DNA of 64,000 nt, from contig CM060910.1 of NCBI GenBank assembly GCA_030737875.1, positions 632,201,303 through 632,265,302 of the forward strand. Direction: 5' to 3'. Each line of letters begins with the position of its first letter. The first letter of the stretch is position 1. A program made the translations under genes and the position numbers. Of the stretch, positions 1 to 10,269 are shown one piece after another. Origin of the DNA: Allium sativum (taxonomy: Eukaryota > Streptophyta > Magnoliopsida > Asparagales > Amaryllidaceae). Below the pieces are notes generated by a model. That model made no database searches, was not told the DNA's origin, and worked only from the letters and a program-made list of their open reading frames with translations.

Positions 1-365
1 TATTAAATTATATAAAATTCCATAGTGACTATTCTTAATTTTAATCTTGTCATAACTTACAATTTATAAAGTGAAATCTCAGTTTTTCACATTTGTTAGA
101 AGATATAGTTAAATAGATTCTAACGTTTCTTGTTTTATCCAATTCTGATTCAAATTGAATTCTGTATATTCAATTGAAATTAAAAATCGAATTTTCAAAC
201 TACTGCGCCATTTCGAGTTCATTTTAATTAAATTTTAAACTTATACGTTCTAACTTTGATTTAAATAAAATTTGAATCGTTAATTCTCAAAATAAATCAT
301 TTTAAATTCTTAAAATCCATTAAAAATAAAATTTTAAATTGGTTCCAAAATTCCAGGTTGTTACA
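1..365 (-). mobile_element. Element F, 3' LTR (partial, runs off the window)
   Basis: Read on the minus strand, this LTR begins with TGTAACAACC at position 365 and continues out of the window at position 1. The same sequence, with few differences, occurs at about 19390-19778, which is the start of the other LTR of the same element. A purine-rich tract and a hairpin lie directly before it (366-402). These three facts identify it as the 3' LTR of a minus-strand Ty3/gypsy-type element. Confidence 0.8.
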
Positions 366-723
366 ATCTCCCCCACTAAAAACTTTTTCGTACTTGAAAA
401 AGAACGGAGCTGAAAGTTGTTTAATTAACCAACTCAACTTTCATTCTGGCTTACGTTCTTCAACTTTTCAGTTTCTAAGAACTTTCAAATTTCTCAAAAT
501 TTGGCTAACGCCTTAAATTTTTGAAAAAATTCGCCATAACCTCCTTTGTACGGGCTGATCGGTAAAACCATAACTTGCCTCATAGGGCCCTCATCAATCA
601 AAAAAAAAAAAGGAAAAGCCAATCGGCTCATAAAATCATCAAACCCAATGAATATAGTAAACATGTACCTATTTGTCGGGCATACAATTTTATTCCTTTT
701 CTTAGCTTCCATGCTTTGACCTG

Positions 724-725
<2 letters not shown>

Positions 726-780
<55 letters not shown>
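726..780. repeat. Microsatellite (CA)n followed by (TA)n
   Basis: About 36 bases of alternating A and C run directly into about 20 bases of alternating A and T. It lies in the internal region of element F and creates a meaningless His-Thr/Ile-Tyr reading frame. Confidence 0.95.
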
Positions 781-781
<1 letters not shown>

Positions 782-1427
782 CATGTATGCAATTCCAATC
801 AATTTTCAATTCAGTTCAATATTTGACTCGATTTGGCTTAATTCAACTTTCATTTGCTTATTGGTTCCATTATTCCAATATTTTTATTAGTTATACTAAT
901 AATCACACAACACAACCAGCTATCAATTAGTTGATTAGCTTTTCTAATATATAACTCTTATATATATATCCAAAAATCATATTTTAATGCCAAATCACAA
1001 CATAAACCCTAACTATGTTTTGGTTCTCACACTAGTCAGTTGGAAATATATAGATATCCCACTTTAGAAACTCGAAAACAAATACTGTTGATGTCGTGAC
1101 ATCACCAGAATTATGCCTGGGCGACTAGAGTGTGATTTTATATCCATCCAGTATATTTGAGACTTGGAATATACGTTCATGACGCGTATATGCAAAATCT
1201 TCTTATACCCGATAGTCCAAAATCAATATCAAATATTTAAATCTTTATAATAAGATATAATTTTCAAAACTAAACTCATCTTTTACATTGCACTCTTCTA
1301 ACTCATTCTAGGGTATTACTAACCCTATCTCTAACGAGTTACTCTTATAGGATGTTACTAATCCTATCTCTGATGAATTCTTTCGTTCGGTTCTAATGTG
1401 TCTTGTTCTCGTGCTTTGTAAACCAAA

Positions 1428-1439
1428 GCTCTGATACCA
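1428..1439 (-). other. Primer binding site of element F
   Basis: The minus strand reads TGGTATCAGAGC, the sequence complementary to the 3' end of plant initiator methionine tRNA that primes minus-strand synthesis in many plant LTR elements. The 5' LTR ends two or three bases away, at about 1443, with TGTCA on the minus strand. Confidence 0.85.
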
Positions 1440-4400
1440 AACTGACATGGCCTAGACTTCCCCGATCCCCAAAGAGACGGAGGAGCCCTGATTGTTTTGA
1501 GAACACGGCGCATCATAACACAAACATTAGAACATTTCATTGCTATTACAACAATTTACACCAGAGTACGAGAATATACCAGAGTACAAATTAATAATAT
1601 ACAGCAAAAAAATAAATATTAGTGATTTACAAATTATAAAGCAGCTAAAATATATGCACATAAATATAATACACAGTGGAAAACATCAACCACCACAACT
1701 GAAAGAAATACACGGATACAAAGCATTCAAATATAGCTCCAGCCGTAATCCAGGATCATGTGAAAGGAAATATCTGCGAAAACCAAAACTACTAGCTGCC
1801 CGTATAGAAAATATGGGCACCCAGAGTTTACATTTAAACAATAAACTCCAAGTCAGTCATGGGACTGGTGTGAGGTCTCAAAATAGTTATAAAACTTTAT
1901 TTTAAAATAAGGTAAATCACGGGACCACGCCGCATGTCACGGAACGGGTTTACTCCCATGAATACTCTAAAATAAAACGATTTGTAAACGACGCAATGCT
2001 TTTTGAAAAATGAAGCTATTATAAGACTCAGGTCCCATCACACAATGCAACACAAACCAGAGGATAGAGTTTTACCTTATAATAGCCAAACATGCTTGGT
2101 ACGCTTTAAAACAAATCATTTTTGTTATTACTATAAGTGTATATTGTCAAAACAACTTCAAATATAAATGTATCAATCATAGACGGCATAGGTACCATAT
2201 ATTATGTTGCCATATAGGTTTACAACTAAAACTGCACGATGTCGTATTGGAAATTGGATTTCCGTCATGAGTCAAGGCAAGGGATGTCTCCTTACCGGTT
2301 TCGGGCCATCTCTAGTGGGATGCCCAGGATCACACCCTTAGTAACCCTTGGTTCCTGCAGGGCCGGTCCACACTTACTTTAGTGGATTGGTTATTCCTGA
2401 ACAATACGTTTCCCGGTCCTATCGGACCCCCAAAATGGTCAGTGTGTCGTCCAATCATATCCGAGGCGCCTCACATCCATCATCCACATAAGTAAAAATG
2501 TCTGGGCTCCATACCATGACACCACTTTTAGCTAGAAAGAAACGTATGCACTCCCTGCGTCCCTGATCCCGTTTTAGACTCATACCGAGGTGTGAGGCTC
2601 GCGAATTAACGCTATACACAAAGCTATGCTAGTTAAAGTCGTGCTTTGATCATCATCCACAAGACTCTGCTTTTCAATAAAAGTCTTGATCATTTGCATC
2701 TTAGCATGCTACATCGACAATTCATGCCATACAACTGATGTCTATCAATATATAACCTCTAAGCTCGTACGTCTCAGAGAAGGGTGTTAAGCAGGAGAAT
2801 AAATTCTACGCCACCAAATAGATATATATTTAATAGAAATCAATCAACACAGAATGAAATCCAATGTCAGACACACATCCATTTAGAAGTCCGTTCTGGG
2901 TTTGAACGAAACCGGAGGCACCTTATTCCTAGTCCCATATGTCCAATACAGGAGAAAGATCCTTGCATATCCGGTCGATCTCCAAGTACGTCTGGATGAT
3001 CACCACTTATTACCTTGTCTTGGGTGTACAGCCCAATAAAGACATCAGTAATCATCCAAATAATGTGAAGGTCTCTGGTCTTTAACCACCGTCTTCATCG
3101 TTGACTTTTAGTCACCATATCAGTTATTCAGAATGGGATAAACCCGGTCTTTCTGAATAACTCGCGTATTTTATAATCAATAATTAAGTGCTATAAAAAC
3201 ACATCATACGCCTCATTCCAATTCAGAATATTCTCTTATTCAAATATTCACATCTTAGGGGAAAGGTTCCCATTAATTTTATCAAAGATAAGTTCTTTTA
3301 AACTTATTCTTTAATCTTCCTTTGGATATCAATTTCAAAAGATTTTATTTTATCCTTTAACAATTCTAAACCAAATTAAGGTTTGTAAAACTAGTTGGGA
3401 TTATCGAGCTTTACCGAAGTAATCTTTTATTTTATTATCCCAATCCACACTTATTCATCCCATGGAGCAAAACTGGTAGTACTCTATATCTAACACCCAC
3501 GGTTTTATCGGTAAATTTAATTACCATTTCACGTTCAAATCTAATTAAAGATTTAACTATCGCCTGGAGTAAAACTGGCGGTACTCCATTCTTGACCATT
3601 TCATGAATTCGATAAATTTAATTATCCCATTCTCATTTTAATCTACTTAAAGATTCATTAAAACTCTAGTTCAGTTTTAATCTCAGAAATCATTACTTAA
3701 TGATTATCCAAATTTTAGGAAATAAATCCTGACTTTACTCGGGTTAAAGAACAAATGTCGTTTAAAATATTATTCACAATAAACCCAAAATCATCTCCCA
3801 TTAAAATGGAACTTTCACAGAATTCATAACTGTATACAATCGATATAAATTTCTGTATTGTACTGGTACTATAAACGGAATAACGACAAGGCCTTTTAAA
3901 TTCCATACATAGTAATGGTCTTCCTTCACAGAAGCTCATCTCGATTATCACTAAATCGAATTCCACTCAATTCCAATTTAATGTATTAAATTGGAAAACT
4001 TTACTTTGGAAAATTTCCATTAAATCTTAATAAAAAGATTTATAAATTCCAAATCATATCTTCACTGTTAATCGGGTTTAAGAACTAATGTCATTTAAAA
4101 TATCGTTCACAATGAACCCGTACTCAACTACCATTTAATTCCAATTATATTAATTAATTGGAAAACTTCATTAAATCTTGGTTAAAAGATTTATTCTTTC
4201 ATCAACTGAGTTTAAGAACAGTGTTAATAAAGACACCATTCAGGACAAACCCAAAAATCCAATTTAATATTAAATACAAGGCTTTAAATAGAAATCATAT
4301 CGGCTTATATTCAATGTCAAATTCTGAAACTAACAGATATCGTATTGGGAATAATGATATCGGTTTCTTCCAAATTCCTCAACAATATCTGTATAGTCAC

Positions 4401-4638
4401 GGAATCCAATTCCGAAGATCATTTCCATTCAAATCCATTCCATTTCATACGTTGGAAAATTTTGGTTATATTAAAACCATTTCAATTCCTTTCAGTTCTT
4501 TACTTAAGTTGATAAACAACTTATTCTGATAAAAATATCTTTTATCTTTATAAACGTGGAATTTTCCATCTAAAATCATTTCAACTCATTCATATTTTAT
4601 TCATATTTTTAATAATTTTAACAAGGCCCTTACAGTCG

Positions 4639-4643
4639 GTTTC
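4639..4643. repeat. Target site duplication of element A, left copy (GTTTC)
   Basis: GTTTC directly precedes the first LTR of element A and is repeated at 13778-13782 directly after the second LTR. A perfect 5-bp duplication is what a Ty3/gypsy integrase leaves, and it fixes both ends of the element. Confidence 0.95.
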
Positions 4644-4836
4644 TGTAACACCCCGTATTTTCTGAGAATATATAAAAAAAATGGTTAATTATGAAGAAGT
4701 TATTAAGCCTTGAAGTTTATATGCATATGAGAGAAATATATATAGATATATATAAAAATTAAAAAAAATAAACATGCAAAAAAGGTTCAAAACAGCAAAT
4801 TGGGAGGGGGAATAACCGAACCGGCCCATTTTTGAG

Positions 4837-4862
4837 GTCGACCCGAGCCTTGCTGGGTCGAC
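4837..4862 (+). promoter_or_regulatory. GTCGAC pair upstream of the TATA box (LTR A, first copy)
   Basis: GTCGAC occurs at 4837 and 4857, about 125 bp before the TATA box at 4987. The equivalent sites in the second LTR are at 10463 and 10483. Unrelated LTRs in the window have similar clusters at a similar distance. Confidence 0.5.
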
Positions 4863-4986
4863 TAGGGGTTAATCCAGGGTGTTTGGCTGTCATCCCGTGG
4901 GCCGATTCGCTCAAATGCAGATTTTGCATTTGAATGGTTCTCATGATTCAGGGTTAATCTAATGGTCCTAAATAACTTCCTACACC

Positions 4987-4994
4987 TATATATA
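4987..4994 (+). promoter_or_regulatory. Probable TATA box of element A 5' LTR
   Basis: TATATATA, followed within 40 bp by the TCTCATATACAATTCTC sequence, where transcription could start. The same box is at 10613-10620 in the second LTR. A conserved stretch resembling GGTTAATCTAATGG lies about 40 bp upstream here and, in modified form, in LTRs B and S. Confidence 0.55.
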
Positions 4995-6505
4995 CATCCC
5001 TAACCTAAACCTAAATCTCATATACAATTCTCTAGCCTCCATTGCTCTCTTTCTCTCTAAAAAAATAAATAAATCAATGGCGTCTCTACTCTGCTGAAAC
5101 CTAAGCTAGGACTTGTGCTTCTTCTTCCTCCAATTCTGATTAGGACTAAAAGAGAACAGCTACAACACCTTTTTCTTTTAGAATCCAACCAAGACAAGTA
5201 CAGTTATTCTCCGCTATAAACATTAATTATAATTTTGATATGCTTTTAAATCTGAGTTTGAGGTTGTATATATATTCTCTTCTGTTAGATCTGTTTTCTG
5301 TGACTGTTCTGTATTCCTTTCTTCTTTTCTGTTTCTATAGCCAGGCTACCACGAGCCTGTGCCCAATCTCATAAAGAGATTAACGTATGAACGCAAAATT
5401 TGGGACAATTAATGAATGATGCGAAATTTGACAAGACTGAATCGAACGTATGACTTTAGATCTGAAGCATAAAATATATTGGACATGTGACTTGGGATTG
5501 GATGCATAAATTTGACTGTGAACATGTAATTTATATATTGCATGCATAGAGTATGTTGTAATTTAGATCTGTAACTGATTAGAGAAATGAACATATGTTA
5601 TTTAGATCTGTAATTAATTAGAAAAATGAGCATATGTTGTAAACTAGATTTAGATCTATGCATATTCTATGATAAAAGAAAAGAGGAACCATTGTATGTT
5701 TACATATGATTGGAGACTTTGGACAAAATGCATATAAAAGTCAAGATCTGATTTTTAGAAGATATAATTTAAAGATTTAGATTGTTGGGTATATTTTGCA
5801 TTATGATTCATGACTTGAAAAGAAGAAGGATATGGAAAGTTAGGTGTAAAGATTTACATTAATTAGGATATCTATTATTGTGATTACACCTAAATAGGAA
5901 TTTTTGGATATATGGCATGCATTGTAATTAATGATTATATTTGGTATAATTTACATGTGAATCTGCTGTAAAATGCTAGTTTAACAAAAATTGGAACATA
6001 TGTTATATGGTAAATTATGTCCATATTCTGCGCTATGTAAATTTATGCAAACATGGAATATATGTTCATATTGTGAATCATGACAATTATGTAGGCATAT
6101 GAATTTAGGCCTAATTTATGATTAGGCAAGGCATGTAAATAGAACCTTTAGAAATATTAAATCTGCTAATTTGCTAAGTTGCCTAAACTGCTAGTTCTGT
6201 TATATGGCCTAGGCTGCTATTTAGATTGAAATGCCTAATCTGTTAAATTTGTCTGTTGAGATGCCTAATCTGTTATATGCTAAAATCTGCTAAGTTGCTT
6301 AATCTGCTAAATCCGTTAAGTCGCCTAATCTGAAAAATCTGTTATATGTTAAATCTGTTACCTGCTATATCTGTTGTTTTGATATAATTAGTATGTTATT
6401 GGCGTAATTTGAATTGACTATAGTAATGAATAATTGACATGTATATTAGGCATAGGCATAAATGCTAAACTATTAATTAATTGACCGCAAAGATAAACAT
6501 GGCTA

Positions 6506-6598
6506 ACTCGAGGTTAGAATGAGTTTGCGGCGTAAACCTGCCCGGAACCGCCCGACACATCCAGTGGCCGCAAACAATAGGTTCTAATGTGAGAAGTT
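6506..6598 (+). other. Structured LTR module, copy A1
   Basis: An outer stem TTAGAA/TTCTAA and an inner stem GTTTGCGGC/GCCGCAAAC enclose a loop with CCCGGAACCGCCCGA. The ends GAGGTTA and TAATGTGAGA are shared with the other copies. The inner stem differs from copy A2 at several positions, with matching changes on both sides. Confidence 0.75.
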
Positions 6599-6616
6599 AG
6601 TCATAACATGCGCAAG

Positions 6617-6708
6617 ACCCGAGGTTAGGTCTGGCTTGTGGCAGAAGTCTGCCCGGAACGGCCCGGCATATCCAGCGGCCACAAGCTACCGACCTAATGT
6701 GAGAGGTC
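6617..6708 (+). other. Structured LTR module, copy A2
   Basis: Outer stem TTAGGTC/GACCTAA, inner stem GCTTGTGGC/GCCACAAGC, and a cap formed by CCGG, six bases, CCGG. It lies 18 bp after copy A1 in the same orientation. Confidence 0.75.
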
Positions 6709-7240
6709 TGTGCATTAATAATTAATTAATGCAAATCTAAGATAAGAATGACGTCTAAAACGTATTGGGGAAAATAGGGTTAAACCAACGGGATTAATAG
6801 GTGTAGTAAAACCCGTCCATGAATCTGTAGGCCCAATACAAAGTTAGACAAATCTGAAAAATCTGTACATCTGACCCGTTAGTCTGAAAACTTGTTAACT
6901 TAATTTGTGAACTAGTAAATCTGAATTCTATATGTCTGAACTTGTAAACAAGTTAATCTGAAATCTGATAGTCTGGGGACACAAGGTTAGGAGGGGAATT
7001 ACTTGTGTCATCTGTTGTTTGGGACCCATATTAGTCAGTAACCCTTTCTGGTATCAAAACTTTGACCCAACAGTAAGTAGGGTCCGGGCACGCTTACTGA
7101 ACTAATTATAAGAGGTTCATTCTGATAATGGCGAGGGGTGTTGATGGTGCATTCCAACCGGGTCATGTGCGTGCATGGATCCCGGTCTGCCTCTGAGGAT
7201 GTAAGACGCCGTGACATCTGTAAATAGGTCTGTGCCAATT

Positions 7241-7320
7241 GGTTGTCACTTTAGGGAGTGATACACCCTACTGTGGGGCCGACACAGGATATTTATGTAT
7301 TAGGGAGCCGATCGCTTGGG
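7241..7320 (+). other. Second conserved LTR block
   Basis: The block CACTTTAGGGAGTGATACAC, followed by a CCTACTGTGGGG segment and AGGGAGCCGATCG, is also found at 12867-12946, at 55451-55522 (LTR B) and in reverse at about 16400-16485 (solo LTR S). In B and S the centre is CCCACTGTGGG, a short perfect inverted repeat. It marks A, B and S as related LTRs. Confidence 0.7.
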
Positions 7321-8146
7321 GTAGGGTTTTAGGGTACACTTAGTTCTGTCTGTTTATGTTGGTACCGTCTGTTTCTGTTGGGTGGTAACACCCGTCTGTT
7401 TCTGTGTGGTACCGTCTGTTCGGGTGGTAAAGGCCCATTACTAGTGTACACCTAATTCTACATTTTGTTTCCGTAGGGATTAATCTGTTTCTGCTTCTGT
7501 CTGTTTCTGATCGGGTAGTAAAGGCCCATTATTAGTATTCTGTTTCGATTAAAGTATTCTGTACCCGTTCCTGCTTCAATTTAGACATTAGGGTGACACC
7601 TAATTCTACTATACTAGTATTAGTGCAGAGAAGTGTAAAGCAATAGTTTATGTCATTCTGTTCTTCTGTTATATCTGCTACACCTGTTACAGTTATCTCT
7701 CATCCAGTTTTATGTTCATGTCATATTATTATTATCTGTTCATATGCTGAAAGTCACTGGACTTGCCAGACTTTATGTCTGACCCTTGTTGTTTCGCCTC
7801 TTTTCTTCCGTTTCCCCCCTAGGTTTTCTAAGGAGGGAATACTCGAGCTAGATCCGGACTTCTTCTGCTTGAAGTGCTTAAAGTATGGCTTGTCTTCTTC
7901 TGTGGGGATTATGATTTTAAACCATGCATTTTGAAGGCTTTTGTACAAGACTAATATTTTGTACTTGAATTATGAGATTTGAAAGGATGTAACCATATTG
8001 ATTTATGTTTCCGTTGTAATAAAGTCAAAAAATTTCAAGTACTGTTTTATCTATCTTGTAAGTTTCTGTTCTGTTTACTAAAATACTCCACCAAAGTTAA
8101 GGCATTCCCTTCGTGAGTGACCTTAACGGAGGTGGGGTGTTACACT

Positions 8147-8158
8147 TGGTATCAGAGC
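8147..8158 (+). other. Primer binding site of element A
   Basis: TGGTATCAGAGC, complementary to the 3' end of plant initiator methionine tRNA, two bases after the end of the 5' LTR. The position and sequence are typical for plant Ty3/gypsy elements. Confidence 0.95.
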
Positions 8159-8323
8159 TAAAGGTTACCAGATTAGATAAAAGTTTTTGAAAACTATTTT
8201 CAAAAAGGTTTTAAAAGGAAGTATTTTCAAAATTAAAGCTTATTTTGAAAAACATGATCCCCAAGAGCCATATATCTTTCTTTCAGTCCTTTTTGTATTG
8301 AACCTTTCCTTTTTCGTTTCAGC

Positions 8324-9226
8324 ATGTCTGAAGCATCTGAGATACCAGAGGGTGTCCATGTACCCGGTTGGTTTCGTCAATATCTTGAGGCTAGGACCGC
8401 CGCTGCAGGTCCAGAAAATGATCCCCCACCCCCTCCTCGTGCAATTGCTTTCTCAAAGATCTGTAGAGATTTTAGGGCCATGGGTGGAAAGGATTTCAAA
8501 AGAACTGAATCATTCATAGAAGCGAGGAATTGGCTCAAAGAAACTGAGGATCTATTCGTTATCTTCGAGGTGGACGATAGGCAGAAGGTACAGTTGGCGG
8601 TATGGTTGCTCAAAGACGAAGCTTCCTACTGGTGGGAAGTCACTAACGCCGAGAGGCCGGTCGAGACATGGATGGATTTCAGAACAAGGTTTGAGACAAA
8701 ATTCCTCTCGCAAGCTGAACGAAGTTTACAACTGGAAAAGTTCTTATCTCTTAAGCAAGGAAGTATGACGGTCAAGGAATACGTCAACCAGTTCAACCAA
8801 CTGGCTAGGTTCGGATTGGATTTAGTCAACACTCAGCATAAAGAGGCTCTCCGCTTTGTTAAAGGATTGAACGAGCCACTGCACAGCTTAGCCATGACCC
8901 ACGTACCTATGGGAGCGACTTACGAGAAATTGGTGGACATGGCACTACTGCACGAGGAAGACAAGGGCCCGAAAGAGACAAAGAAGGAAGAACCACCGAA
9001 TAAGAAAGCGGGGCCCAAAAAGGAAACACAAAGGAAGGATGAGAAGACTGAAGATAAGAAGGGGAAAAAGTGCTTTACTTGTGGAAGCTCGACTCATCTG
9101 AACAAGGATTGCAGAAAAAGGAAGGGCGCTTGCTTCAACTGTGGGGAGATGGGACACTTCACTAGGGACTGTCCGAAGAGACGAGGACAAGGAGGGCAGG
9201 CGAATAATCTTGAGGCTAGTGGCTAG
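8324..9226 (+). CDS. gag: Gag polyprotein of element A, intact
   Basis: This 300-residue protein is the only plausible product of element A. Gag forms the virus-like particle and packages the element's RNA in the cytoplasm. Residues of about 60-160 form the retrotransposon gag core (tryptophan-rich, with SYWWEV and a FETKFLS segment). Residues of about 205-245 are a Lys/Glu-rich linker. Two CCHC zinc knuckles follow, CFTCGSSTHLNKDC and CFNCGEMGHFTRDC, both matching C-X2-C-X4-H-X4-C. The start at 8324 is the first ATG in frame with the conserved region and lies about 165 bp after the primer binding site. The frame is open throughout and ends in TAG at 9224-9226. No protease or pol frame follows. 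Intact knuckles and an uninterrupted frame suggest selection or recent activity. Confidence 0.92.
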   Translation: MSEASEIPEGVHVPGWFRQYLEARTAAAGPENDPPPPPRAIAFSKICRDFRAMGGKDFKRTESFIEARNWLKETEDLFVIFEVDDRQKVQLAVWLLKDEASYWWEVTNAERPVETWMDFRTRFETKFLSQAERSLQLEKFLSLKQGSMTVKEYVNQFNQLARFGLDLVNTQHKEALRFVKGLNEPLHSLAMTHVPMGATYEKLVDMALLHEEDKGPKETKKEEPPNKKAGPKKETQRKDEKTEDKKGKKCFTCGSSTHLNKDCRKRKGACFNCGEMGHFTRDCPKRRGQGGQANNLEASG

Positions 9227-10269
9227 GATAGAAATAGGAAAATTTCTATAGTAGGTTTAATTTCTTTATCTGATTATGGAGTTAAGACTTTTTCTGATTC
9301 TGGTATTTTGATTTTGTAATCGATACTCTGCACTTTAATACTAGTATTATTTCTGAATTCCGCAGTAGGCTCAGACCCATAAGGGTTATGGCCCATCTGT
9401 TTGAGATTAAGGTTTGAGGGATATCTGTGTTAGGCGTCAAATATGACGCATATATTCTGAGTTTTTGTGGGATATGATTTTATCATGCTTAGCTTCCTAA
9501 GAATCATTAGGGAACCTGATCTGTATCAGTAGTCTGTAAATATCTTAATAATTCTGATTTCCAGTTTTGACATTGTCTAAAGAAGGTAATCCTCTGAGTG
9601 TCAATATGATATTGATTTCGGTCTTTGGGGTTGATACTTAGGGGAATTATTTTCTCAACCAATGTCTAATGGGAACCAAGTCTTCGTTCTATCTGTACTC
9701 GCTTCCATCACTAGACTCTATCCTCTCGATCGAGTGTTCAACTTATAGATAGGAATCCTAATGGGTGTAAACATGTGTTTGAGACATGTTATGTTTGATG
9801 GTTGCAAGTGGATGCAAGTGGTTGCTAGTGGTTGCTCGTGGACGCATATACACACAACAGGCACTAGATCGGCTCGAAAACACTCTCATACTGCATATGG
9901 ATGTGTGAGCATTTTCAATTTTTGTGGATGCAAATTGATTGACTCAGCACATGGATGTTGCATATGACTGAATGGTTGTGCACTCATATAGAAATGATAT
10001 GTATCGAGTAGGAAAATTGCATACATGTTGGACTCATGGCACCGGCATAATTCGCATTAAGGAGGTCAACTGAATCAGTGGACCGCCTGATCTTTGCATT
10101 AGATAAGGAACATATACACACACTTTTGCATATGTTCATACATCATTAGAAATCCCTAAGGACAATGGATGCCAGTGATTGATGGTTGAGTAGATGGGTG
10201 ATTGGATGGTAGGACACATTCTTCTTAACTTGAAGATTTCGGGGACGAAATCCTTTAAGGAGGGGAGAA
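9227..10269 (+). other. Element A 3' internal region with hairpin and polypurine tract
   Basis: About 1 kb without a recognisable coding region; a 68-codon open stretch at 9761-9967 consists of degenerate GTGGTTGC-like repeats. Near the end, GATTTCG (10235-10241) pairs with CGAAATC (10246-10252) across a GGGA loop. This hairpin is followed by the polypurine tract AAGGAGGGGAGAA (10257-10269), which primes plus-strand synthesis, and then by the 3' LTR. Confidence 0.8.

Larger units (their letters stand above)
366..1442 (-). mobile_element. Element F internal region, without gag or pol
   Basis: This is the stretch between the primer binding site (1428-1439) and the polypurine tract next to the 3' LTR. 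It is only about 1.08 kb and no reading frame resembles gag, protease, RT or integrase. An internal region this short with very long LTRs fits a LARD-type non-autonomous element, which needs proteins supplied by another element. Going leftward on the minus strand, the last part holds a hairpin (CTTTTTC at 383-389 pairing with GAAAAAG at 396-402) and then the purine tract complementary to 366-380. A CA/TA microsatellite lies inside. Confidence 0.65.
4644..8144 (+). repeat. Element A 5' LTR
   Basis: 3501 bp, beginning TGTAACACCCC and ending GGGGTGTTACA, so its ends are inverted repeats. In order it holds a pair of GTCGAC sites (4837-4862), a TATA box (4987-4994), a pyrimidine-rich tract ending in CTATAG (about 5270-5340), a stretch rich in CTAATCTGTTA-like short repeats (about 6150-6380), two copies of the structured module (6506-6598, 6617-6708), a second conserved block (about 7241-7320) and a CTGTTTCTG-rich stretch (about 7340-7560). 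The final 70 bp resemble the end of solo LTR S. Confidence 0.95.

Noticed and set aside
575..826. Open frame of 83 codons on the plus strand
   Set aside because: It is open only because it runs through the CA/TA microsatellite (poly His-Thr, then Ile-Tyr).
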